Below are positions 26,228 to 32,957 of a stretch of 64,000 nt of DNA, piece after piece. A program made the translations under genes and the position numbers. The stretch comes from Amycolatopsis acidicola (GTDB taxonomy: Bacteria > Actinomycetota > Actinomycetes > Mycobacteriales > Pseudonocardiaceae), in the NCBI RefSeq assembly GCF_007713735.2, contig NZ_VMNW02000034.1, positions 16,113 to 80,112 of the forward strand. Reading direction: 5' to 3'. The stretch's first letter is position 1. Every line of letters begins with the position of its first letter. The notes beneath the pieces are model-generated. The model searched no databases, was not told the DNA's origin, and worked only from the letters and a program-made list of their open reading frames with translations.

Positions 26228-26821
26228 ATGTCACCACGGCGTATCGGGGTCATGGGCGGCACTTTCGACCCCATCCACCACGGCCACCTCGTGGCGGCCA
26301 GCGAGGTACAGGCCCGGTTCGGGCTCGACGAGGTGCTCTTCGTGCCCACCGGGCAGCCGTGGCAGAAGTCCGGCCGCACGGTGACCAGGGCCGAGGACCG
26401 CTACCTCATGACGGTCATCGCCACCGCGTCCAACCCGGTGTTCTCGGTCAGCAGGGTGGACATCGACCGCGGCGGCGAGACGTACACAGTGGACACTCTG
26501 CGGGACCTGCACCAGGAGTTCCCCGGCGACGAGCTGTACTTCATCACCGGGGCCGACGCGCTGGAGCAGATCCTGACCTGGCACAACGCGGACGAGCTGT
26601 TCACCTACGCGCATTTCATCGGGGTCACCAGGCCCGGGTACCGGCTCAACGACCACCACCTGCCCAGCGGGAAGGTCAGCCTCGTCGAGGTCACCGCGAT
26701 GGCGATCTCGTCCACGGCCTGCCGCGAGCGCGTGGAGAACAACGAGCCCATCTGGTACCTCGTGCCCGACGGCGTCGTGCGATACGTGGACAAGCGCCGC
26801 CTGTACCGCAAACCGGAATGA
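26228..26821 (+). CDS. nadD: Nicotinate-nucleotide adenylyltransferase
   Basis: Converts nicotinate mononucleotide and ATP to deamido-NAD. 197 residues. The nucleotidyl-transferase motif GGTFDPIHHGHL (10-21), PTGQPWQK, TGADALEQILTWHN and the C-terminal ISSTACRER motif are all intact. The ATG at 26228 matches the family start. A TAGATA -10-like hexamer (26211-26216) lies 11 nt upstream and there is no Shine-Dalgarno sequence. In mycobacteria nadD is directly followed by rsfS and gpgP; here an ABC exporter and its regulator are inserted in between. Confidence 0.96.
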   Translation: MSPRRIGVMGGTFDPIHHGHLVAASEVQARFGLDEVLFVPTGQPWQKSGRTVTRAEDRYLMTVIATASNPVFSVSRVDIDRGGETYTVDTLRDLHQEFPGDELYFITGADALEQILTWHNADELFTYAHFIGVTRPGYRLNDHHLPSGKVSLVEVTAMAISSTACRERVENNEPIWYLVPDGVVRYVDKRRLYRKPE

Positions 26822-26824
26822 GCG

Positions 26825-27568
26825 CTACAGCTTCGCGGAACGTCCCCAGCCGCGGCTGATCCGCCAGCCCGCGAGCAACGCCGCTGCGGCGGCGAAGGCG
26901 AGCAGCACGGCGGAGCCGCGCCAAGCGGCTGCCGCGTCGCCTGTCGTCGCGCCGCGCAATGCCGTGACAGCCCAGTATCCGGGCGAAACGGGGGCGATCG
27001 TGGCGAGCCAGCCGGGCATCGCGCTGATCGGCACCAGCGCCCCGCCCAGGCTGCTGAGCACGAGCCCGCCGACGTCGTAACTCGCCGACAGCGCCCCATA
27101 GCTTCCGGCGAACACGCCGAGCGTCGCGCCGAGCGCGAGCAGGAGCAAGGTCCACGCCAGCAGGGAAATCACCAGCAGGGCAGGGGATGCCACTCGCATG
27201 CCGAGCACCAGCACTCCGAAAACGAGCACTACGGCCTGTTGAGCGAGCAACGCGCCGAGGGCCGGAATCCCTTTCCCGGCAAGGATTTGCGCGGGCCGCA
27301 GCGTTGTGGCGCGCAACCTGTTCCAGGTGTGCCAGACCCGTTCGTTGAGCATCGAGGCGCCGACGATGCTCATGGCCAGCAGCGAGAAGGTGATCAGCGC
27401 GCCGAGTACGGCCTGCGTGGTGCCGCCGATGGTGCCCTGCGCGGCGGTGTAGAGCGGGCGCAGGGCGAGCAGGAACGCGAGCGGCAGGATCATCCGGGAC
27501 AGCAACGGCCCCGGCTCGCGCACCAGAAGCGTGGCGTTGTGCCGGATCAGGGCGGTCACCTCAGGCAT
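26825..27568 (-). CDS. ABC-2 type exporter permease
   Basis: 247 residues with six hydrophobic segments and the ABC-2 pattern DVGGLVLSSLGGALVPISAMPGWLA. It pairs with the ATPase encoded just upstream, and the two genes overlap by 8 nt. The gene ends 3 bp from the nadD stop, convergent. A drug or lipid exporter is likely; the substrate is unknown. Divergent TetR control is indicated by twin operators at 28446-28475. Confidence 0.86.
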   Translation of the reverse strand: MPEVTALIRHNATLLVREPGPLLSRMILPLAFLLALRPLYTAAQGTIGGTTQAVLGALITFSLLAMSIVGASMLNERVWHTWNRLRATTLRPAQILAGKGIPALGALLAQQAVVLVFGVLVLGMRVASPALLVISLLAWTLLLLALGATLGVFAGSYGALSASYDVGGLVLSSLGGALVPISAMPGWLATIAPVSPGYWAVTALRGATTGDAAAAWRGSAVLLAFAAAAALLAGWRISRGWGRSAKL

Positions 27569-28427
27569 CGACGGTCTCCAGGCTCCGGTAGAGGTCGTCC
27601 AGATCGGGCCGGCGCACGTCGACCGTGACCGGCATCAGCCCGGCGGCCAGCAGTGAGCCGAGGTCGGCCGGCGCGTCGGCGGTGGTGATCCGGAATTCGC
27701 CGTCGACCGTGCGCGCCCGTTCGCGCAGCGGGGCGGGCAGTTCCCGTGGTCCGTCGAACGCGACGCGCAGCTCGCCGGGCAGGTCGCGGGTGAGCTCGTG
27801 ACGGGTGCCGCGCGCGACGACGCGGCCGGCGCGCGCGACGGCGAGCGTGGCGTCGAGGTCCACGAGTTCCGGCAGGTAGTGAGTGGTGTAGACGACCGCG
27901 GCCCCGGCCTCCGCGCGGGCACGGACGGCGTCGAGCAACGCGCCGCGGGTCTGCGGATCGGCGCCCGCGGTCGGCTCGTCGAGCAGGAGCAGGGGAGGGT
28001 CGCCGATCATCGCCGTGGCCGCCTGCGTACGCCTTCGCTGCCCGCCGGAGAGCAGGCCCGTCGGCGTGTCGAGGCAGTCGGACAGCTGCAGTTGCGCGGC
28101 CAGGTCCGTAATCGCCCGTTTCCCGGCTCCGGCGAGCGCGGCGAAGAGCCGCATGTTCTCTCTCACGGTCAGGCTCGGGTATAGCGCCAGTTCCTGTGGC
28201 GCGTAACCGATCTTGGCACGCGCGGCCCGCCCGGCGGAGCGCCCGCCGACGAGGACGAGCCCGGAGTCCGGCCGGACGAGGCCGGTCACCACTTCGACGA
28301 AGGTCGTTTTGCCCGCGCCGTTGTGGCCGATCAGGCCGGCGATTTCCCCCGGCTCGACGGTGAGGTCGAAACCGTCGAGCGCGAGCCGCCCGCCGTACCG
28401 CTTGCGGAGCCCTTCGACCTGGAGCAC
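27561..28427 (-). CDS. ABC exporter ATP-binding protein
   Basis: 288 residues. Walker A GHNGAGKTT, Q-loop YAPQELA, signature LSGGQRRRT, Walker B LLLLDEPTAGAD and a switch His (TTHYLPE) are present. A C-terminal domain of about 80 residues follows. GTG 28427 has a GGAGG Shine-Dalgarno sequence 5 nt upstream; GTG 28433, in the same frame, overlaps that sequence and is less likely. The gene is divergent from the TetR gene, with about 50 bp between the two starts. Confidence 0.9.
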   Translation of the reverse strand: MLQVEGLRKRYGGRLALDGFDLTVEPGEIAGLIGHNGAGKTTFVEVVTGLVRPDSGLVLVGGRSAGRAARAKIGYAPQELALYPSLTVRENMRLFAALAGAGKRAITDLAAQLQLSDCLDTPTGLLSGGQRRRTQAATAMIGDPPLLLLDEPTAGADPQTRGALLDAVRARAEAGAAVVYTTHYLPELVDLDATLAVARAGRVVARGTRHELTRDLPGELRVAFDGPRELPAPLRERARTVDGEFRITTADAPADLGSLLAAGLMPVTVDVRRPDLDDLYRSLETVDA

Positions 28428-28441
28428 AGCCACCTCCGAAG

Positions 28442-28475
28442 TTGATCTACACTGTAGAGTACTCTACACTGTATA
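28442..28475 (+). promoter_or_regulatory. Leaderless tetR promoter with twin operators
   Basis: TTGATC (28442-28447), 17 bp, TACACT (28465-28470), then 8 nt to the GTG start of tetR: a good sigma-70-type promoter for a leaderless mRNA. TCTACACTGTAGA (28446-28458, perfect) and TCTACACTGTATA (28463-28475) are direct repeats of a palindrome, 17 bp apart, covering spacer and -10. These are strong candidates for the TetR operator controlling both directions. Confidence 0.7.
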
Positions 28476-28478
28476 CCC

Positions 28479-29141
28479 GTGGCTGACAGGCGGGAAGAGA
28501 TTCTGGACGCGGCGGTCGCCCTCGCCGACGAACACGGGCTCGACGCGGTGTCCATGCGCGCGGTCGCGCAACGGGTCGGCGTCACGCCGATGGCGCTGTA
28601 CCCGCACATCGGCGGCAAGAGCGGGCTGCGCGACGCGATGGTCGGCAGGCTGCTCGCGGGGCTGCCGCCCGCCGGTGAACCCACGGGCGGCGCGCGTTAT
28701 CTGCGAGATTTCGCTCACGCCACGCGCAAGCTCGTCCTCGGCCATCCGTGGGCGGCCACGCTGTTGTTCGACCGCTCGGCGGTCACCGCGGAGGCGGTCG
28801 GCGCGGTCGACCGGATCTACCAGGCCCTGCTCGCCCTCGGGGTGCCCCCGGCGGAGATCGCCCGGCTCGAACGCCTGGTGAGCACCTTCGTCATCGGGTT
28901 CGCGGTCTCCGAAACCGGCGGCCGGTTCCAGGCGCACAACCCGCGCGGCCGTCGTGACGAGGCGTCCGGGCAAGCGCTTCCCGGGCACGAGGCGATCGCC
29001 GGGACGCTGGAAACCGAAGTCGACTGGGACGCGGAATTCGAGGCCGACCTCGACGATCTCGAGGCGATGATCCAAGCCGTCGTAGCCCGGGCGGCGGGGG
29101 CGCCAGGTACCCTCGACGAACCGAACGACGCCTATCCGTGA
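28479..29141 (+). CDS. TetR-family repressor of the adjacent ABC exporter
   Basis: 220 residues. The helix-turn-helix VSMRAVAQRVGVTPMALYPHIGGKSGL (about 23-48) is followed by a TetR_C-type helical domain ending in an acidic region. The GTG start is 8 nt after the -10 hexamer with no leader. The gene diverges from the ABC exporter genes, and twin palindromes lie between them, so regulation of the pump and of itself is the natural reading. It ends 10 bp before rsfS; the start codon of rsfS lacks its own clear promoter, so read-through into rsfS is possible. Confidence 0.88.
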   Translation: MADRREEILDAAVALADEHGLDAVSMRAVAQRVGVTPMALYPHIGGKSGLRDAMVGRLLAGLPPAGEPTGGARYLRDFAHATRKLVLGHPWAATLLFDRSAVTAEAVGAVDRIYQALLALGVPPAEIARLERLVSTFVIGFAVSETGGRFQAHNPRGRRDEASGQALPGHEAIAGTLETEVDWDAEFEADLDDLEAMIQAVVARAAGAPGTLDEPNDAYP

Positions 29142-29151
29142 GGGAGCAGGA

Positions 29152-29532
29152 GTGGCAGCGACGTCCGAGGCCCGTGAGATGGCCAGCGTGGCCGCGCACG
29201 CGGCGGCCGACAAGAAGGCCACCGACGTCGTGGTGCTGGACGTCTCCGATCAGCTCGTCATCACCGATGCCTTCGTCATCGCCTCCGCCCCGAACGAGCG
29301 CCAGGTGGGCGCCATCGTGGACAGCGTCGAGGAAAAGCTGCGCGTGGCTGGGCACAAACCGGTGCGCCGTGAGGGCGCCCGCGAGGGCCGCTGGGTGCTG
29401 CTGGACTACGTCGACGTCGTGGTGCACGTCCAGCACGACGAGGAGCGTTCGTTCTACGGCCTGGAAAGGCTGTGGAAGGACTGCCCGCGGATAGCCGTCC
29501 CGGAGCTCGACGGCGGCGAGGAAGCCAGGTGA
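29152..29532 (+). CDS. rsfS: Ribosomal silencing factor RsfS
   Basis: 126 residues of the Iojap/RsfS family. It binds L14 on the 50S subunit and blocks subunit joining when nutrients are short. Conserved stretches are VVVLDVSDQLVITDAFVIASAPNERQVGAI and the C-terminal WVLLDYVDVVVHVQHDEERSFYGLERLW. A GAGGGAGCAGG-type Shine-Dalgarno sequence precedes the GTG at 29152. The stop overlaps the gpgP start (GTGA). The usual neighbour is nadD, now 2.3 kb away. Confidence 0.96.
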   Translation: MAATSEAREMASVAAHAAADKKATDVVVLDVSDQLVITDAFVIASAPNERQVGAIVDSVEEKLRVAGHKPVRREGAREGRWVLLDYVDVVVHVQHDEERSFYGLERLWKDCPRIAVPELDGGEEAR

Positions 29533-30140
29533 GTCTGGACCGCCTCGTGCTGTGGCGGCACGGGGAAACCGACTACAACGCCGCGGGGCGGATGCAGGGG
29601 CATCTCGACTCGGCGCTCACCGAGGTCGGCTGGAACCAGGCGCGGTTCGCCGTGCCGGCGCTGGCCCGGTTCGAGCCGGATCTCGTCATCGCGTCCGATC
29701 TGCGCCGGGCCACGGACACCGCGACGGTGCTGACCGAGGCGATCGGCGTGCCGCTGCGCATCGACAAACGCTTGCGGGAAACGCATCTCGGCGAGTGGCA
29801 GGGCAAGACGGGCGCCGAGGTGGACGCCGACTACCCGGGCGAGCGGGACCGCTGGCGCACCGACGCGACGTGGGCCCCGCCCGGCGGCGAGTCGCGCGTG
29901 GAGGTGGCCGAGCGGGCCGCCGGAGTGGTCGACGACCAGACCGCCTCCAACGAACCCACGGAGACGGTGCTGCTGGCCGCGCACGGCGGGCTGATCACCG
30001 CGCTGACGGCCCAGCTGCTCGCGCTGCCGGTGGCGGCCTGGCCGCAGCTGGGCGGAATCCGCAACTGCCACTGGGTGGAGCTGACCCGGCGAGACGGCGC
30101 GTGGCGGCTGAACGCCTACAACGCGGGCATGCCGGGGTGA
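29529..30140 (+). CDS. gpgP: Histidine phosphatase, glucosyl-3-phosphoglycerate phosphatase type
   Basis: 203 residues of the phosphoglycerate-mutase-like superfamily. The phosphohistidine motif LWRHGETDYN lies near residue 10, with SDLRRATDTA, ETHLGEWQGK and the second catalytic histidine in AAHGGLITAL. In mycobacteria the gene between rsfS and octT (Rv2419c) encodes GpgP, which dephosphorylates glucosyl-3-phosphoglycerate for methylglucose lipopolysaccharide synthesis. The identical order here supports the same role. It is coupled to both neighbours by GTGA overlaps. Confidence 0.88.
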   Translation: MSLDRLVLWRHGETDYNAAGRMQGHLDSALTEVGWNQARFAVPALARFEPDLVIASDLRRATDTATVLTEAIGVPLRIDKRLRETHLGEWQGKTGAEVDADYPGERDRWRTDATWAPPGGESRVEVAERAAGVVDDQTASNEPTETVLLAAHGGLITALTAQLLALPVAAWPQLGGIRNCHWVELTRRDGAWRLNAYNAGMPG

Positions 30141-30874
30141 GCCCGAGGCTGCTCGTCCTGGGCGACTCGCTGAGCTTCCACGGCCCCGAAGGCCCTTGCG
30201 CCGCCGACGAACCCCGGCTGTGGCCGAACGTCGCGGCGGCCGAACTCGGCGGCACGGCGGATCTCGTGGCGGGCATCGGCTGGACCGCCCGCGACGCGTG
30301 GTGGGCACTGACCGGCGACCCGCGGGTGTGGGCCGACCTCCACCACGTCGACGCGATCGTGCTGGCCGTCGGCAGCATGGACACGCTGCCGTCGCCGCTG
30401 CCGACGTATCTGCGCACCGGTTTGCGGTACCTGCGTCCCGACGGGCTGCGACGCGTGGCGCGCAAGGCTTATCAGGCTGCGCAGCCCCGGCTCGCGGTGG
30501 CGATGCGCGGCCGGCCCACGGTGCTGCCGCCGAAGCTGACCGTGCGCTACCTCGACGATTCGGTGGAGGCGTTGCGGGTCCTGCGGCCGGAGGTGCCGAT
30601 CATCGGCATTCTGCCGAGCGTGCACCGCGCCGCGTCGTACGGCGGCGTGCACACGGCGCGCGCCGCCACCACGGCGGGGATCGAGTCCTGGGCCGAGCGG
30701 GTGAAAGTGCCGGTGCTCGATCTGTCGGCCGTGGTGGGCGAGCACGTGCTCGCCGGACGGGGAAATCCCGACGGTATGCACTGGGGCTGGGAGGGGCACG
30801 AGTCCGTCGGCAAGGCGATGGCCGCGCTGATCGGACCACTGCTGGCCCCGGACGATCCGCCGGACGCCCCGTAG
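30137..30874 (+). CDS. octT: SGNH-type acyltransferase, OctT-like
   Basis: 245 residues. Block I is GDSLSFHG with Ser11, and the C-terminal catalytic pair is NPDGMHWGWEGH with Asp212 and His215. The mycobacterial orthologue in this position (Rv2418c, OctT) transfers octanoate to diglucosylglycerate in methylglucose lipopolysaccharide synthesis. The assignment rests on the SGNH motifs and the nadD-rsfS-gpgP-octT-degV order. The GTG start overlaps the gpgP stop. It lacks a signal peptide, fitting a cytoplasmic enzyme. Confidence 0.84.
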   Translation: MSPRLLVLGDSLSFHGPEGPCAADEPRLWPNVAAAELGGTADLVAGIGWTARDAWWALTGDPRVWADLHHVDAIVLAVGSMDTLPSPLPTYLRTGLRYLRPDGLRRVARKAYQAAQPRLAVAMRGRPTVLPPKLTVRYLDDSVEALRVLRPEVPIIGILPSVHRAASYGGVHTARAATTAGIESWAERVKVPVLDLSAVVGEHVLAGRGNPDGMHWGWEGHESVGKAMAALIGPLLAPDDPPDAP

Positions 30875-30884
30875 GCTGGCTGGC

Positions 30885-31742
30885 GTGCCGGTCGCCGTCA
30901 TCACCGACTCCACCGCCCATCTCCCGGAGGGCTTCGCCGAGCGGTTCGCCGTCCGGGTCGTCCCGCTGCACGTACTCATCGACGGCGCCACGGCGCTCGA
31001 CGGCGTGGATGTCGGCCCGGTGGCGCTCGCCGAGGCGCTCGGCCAGCGGCGCATCGTCACCACGTCCCGGCCGACGCCGGGGGAGTTCGCCGCCGCGTTC
31101 CGCGAGGCGCTGGACGCGGGCGCGGATTCCGTCGTCTCGGTTCATCTTTCGAGCGAAATCTCGGGCACCTGGGAGTCCGCGGTGCTGGCCGCGCAGGAGG
31201 TCGGACCGGACATCGTGCGCGTGGTCGATTCCCGCACCACGGCGATGGGCCTGGGCTTCGCGGTGCTGCACGCGGCGCAGGCGGCCAGCGGGGGAGCCGC
31301 CCCGGAGGACGTGGAGCGCGCCGCCGTGTCGGCGGCGGGTTCGTCCAAGACTTTCTTCGTGGTCGAGACGCTCGAATACCTCCGGCGGGGCGGGCGGATC
31401 GGGGCGGCCGCCGCGCTGCTGGGCACGGCGCTGGCGGTGAAACCGTTGCTGCACATCGACGACGGGCGGATCGGGCCACTGGAGAAGGTCCGCACGATGA
31501 ACCGCGCGATAGCCCGGATGGTCGAACTGGCCGGCGCGTCGGCGAAGGAGGAGCCGGTGGAGGTCGCCGTGCACCACCTGGCCTCGCCCGAGCGCGCGGC
31601 ACAGCTGGCGAACTCTCTCGAAGAGCGGCTGACGGTGTCCGGTGGCTGCCTCGTTTCGGAACTGGGCGCGGTGATCGGCGCGCATACCGGGCCCGGGGTC
31701 GTCGGCGTGGTCGTGCAGCGGAAGCCGGACTTCTCGGGCTGA
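30885..31742 (+). CDS. DegV-family fatty-acid-binding protein
   Basis: 285 residues. DegV features are the N-terminal VITDSTAHLP, VTTSRPTPGEF, HLSSEISGTW and VVETLEYLRRGGRIG. These proteins hold a fatty acid in a closed pocket and, in Firmicutes, hand it to fatty-acid kinase; no kinase gene is present here. The location next to OctT suggests possible acyl supply, which is only an inference. A TAGGCT hexamer 7 nt before the GTG start (it includes the octT stop codon) indicates a leaderless internal promoter. Confidence 0.9.
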   Translation: MPVAVITDSTAHLPEGFAERFAVRVVPLHVLIDGATALDGVDVGPVALAEALGQRRIVTTSRPTPGEFAAAFREALDAGADSVVSVHLSSEISGTWESAVLAAQEVGPDIVRVVDSRTTAMGLGFAVLHAAQAASGGAAPEDVERAAVSAAGSSKTFFVVETLEYLRRGGRIGAAAALLGTALAVKPLLHIDDGRIGPLEKVRTMNRAIARMVELAGASAKEEPVEVAVHHLASPERAAQLANSLEERLTVSGGCLVSELGAVIGAHTGPGVVGVVVQRKPDFSG

Positions 31743-31902
31743 TTTTCCTTTCGCCGCCGGAATTGTTCTTTCGGTGGCGCTCGGAAACTTCGTTCCCGCA
31801 CGGTTTCGCGGGTTGGCGTTACGTGGCTTTTCCTTTGCTCGCAACACAAATCGCCAGTCATGACCGCGCCGGTTCCCGGGTTGCCCGGTGCCTCACGGCG
31901 AC

Positions 31903-31929
31903 TTGTCCACACACCCCCACTTGTCCACA
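31903..31929 (+). promoter_or_regulatory. Two DnaA-box motifs
   Basis: TTGTCCACA occurs at 31903-31911 and again at 31921-31929, 18 bp apart, same orientation. This 9-mer is the actinobacterial DnaA-box consensus. Both copies lie in the degV-comEA intergenic region, about 55-80 bp before the comEA start. They may regulate comEA or titrate DnaA; two boxes are too few for an origin, and no dnaA-dnaN genes are near. Confidence 0.55.
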
Positions 31930-31983
31930 GCCGACCCGATTCCCCCTTTCCTCACCCGTGCCGCTCCTCGTAGCGTCGAAAAC

Positions 31984-32742
31984 GTGTTCGAACAAACCAT
32001 CCCCGAAGTCCCGGCACGTACCCGTCTCGAGCAGCTCGCGGGCCAGGCGCTCGCCGGTCAGCGCGAACCGCCGTCCGCCGGAAGGCTCGTCGAGCGCTGG
32101 GTGCCCGCCGCGCTCGCCCGAAGCCCGCTCCGCCGCAGGGTTACCGCGATAGTCGCGGCTCTCGTCGCGGTGGTCGTCCTCGTCGTCGGCTCGGTCCTCG
32201 TGCTGGGCGGCAGTCCACCCGTCGAACGCGCGCCGGTGCTCCCGGCCGCGCGGGACAAACCCGCGGCGGTCGCCGGGGCGCCGTCCAAGGTCGCGGACAG
32301 CTCGCTGGTCGTCAGCGTGGTCGGCAAGGTGCGCAAGCCGGGGCTGGTCAGTGTGCCCGGCGGTGCCCGTGTCGCGGACGCCCTAAGCGCAGCCGGAGGC
32401 CCGCTCGACGGCACGGATGTCACCTCGCTGAACCTCGCCCGCAAGCTCACCGACGGCGAGCAGCTCTATGTGGGCATCCCGGCCCCGCCGCCCGTGGCCG
32501 CGCAGGCCTCCGGTCCGGTTGGCTCGGGGGATCCCGCTGCGCCGGCCGGAAAGCTTGATTTGAACACCGCTTCGGCAGAGCAGCTCGATGCCTTGCCCGG
32601 TGTCGGCGCGGTGACGGCGAAGCGCATCATCGACTGGCGCACCCAGCATGGGTCCTTCGCCGCCGTCGACCAGCTTCAAGAGGTTGACGGAATCGGCGCC
32701 ACGCGGTTCGCCAAGCTTCGTGACGAGGTGACGGTTTCGTGA
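31984..32742 (+). CDS. comEA: ComEA-type DNA-binding protein
   Basis: 252 residues from GTG 31984. A cytoplasmic N-terminus, one transmembrane helix (about 54-75), a Pro/Ala linker, an SLBB domain (VVSVVGKVRKPGLVSVPGGARVADALSAAGG) and a C-terminal double helix-hairpin-helix (LDLNTASAEQLDALPGVGAVTAKRII ... VDGIG) are seen in order. It should bind incoming double-stranded DNA outside the membrane and pass it to ComEC. A TAGCGT hexamer 7 nt before the GTG suggests a leaderless mRNA; an in-frame ATG at 31888 is less likely. Confidence 0.92.
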   Translation: MFEQTIPEVPARTRLEQLAGQALAGQREPPSAGRLVERWVPAALARSPLRRRVTAIVAALVAVVVLVVGSVLVLGGSPPVERAPVLPAARDKPAAVAGAPSKVADSSLVVSVVGKVRKPGLVSVPGGARVADALSAAGGPLDGTDVTSLNLARKLTDGEQLYVGIPAPPPVAAQASGPVGSGDPAAPAGKLDLNTASAEQLDALPGVGAVTAKRIIDWRTQHGSFAAVDQLQEVDGIGATRFAKLRDEVTVS

Positions 32743-32957
32743 GCGCGCTCCTCGCGTTTTCGATAGTCGGCTTCCGTTGTGTGTCAGCGGGATTTCCTTC
32801 GGGCCGCGACGATGGGTGCTGCTTCGGCGCTGTGTCGTCCGGCCGATGCGGCGAACGAATGCACCGCGATCGGCCGCTCGTTGCTGGGCCGCGGGTTCCC
32901 GATCGATCGCCGTGTCCGGCGGAGTCCGGCGCTTCTCGTGGTGAGGCGGCGTCATGA
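32739..32957 (+). CDS. Possible small coupled reading frame between comEA and comEC
   Basis: 72 codons. The GTG overlaps the comEA stop (GTGA) and the TGA overlaps the comEC ATG (ATGA), so it exactly bridges the two genes. The predicted peptide is Cys/Gly/Ser/Arg-rich with no recognised family, and codon third positions are less G+C-rich than in the neighbours. It could be a coupling device, a degraded domain, or chance. I do not assign a function. Confidence 0.3.
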   Translation: MSALLAFSIVGFRCVSAGFPSGRDDGCCFGAVSSGRCGERMHRDRPLVAGPRVPDRSPCPAESGASRGEAAS

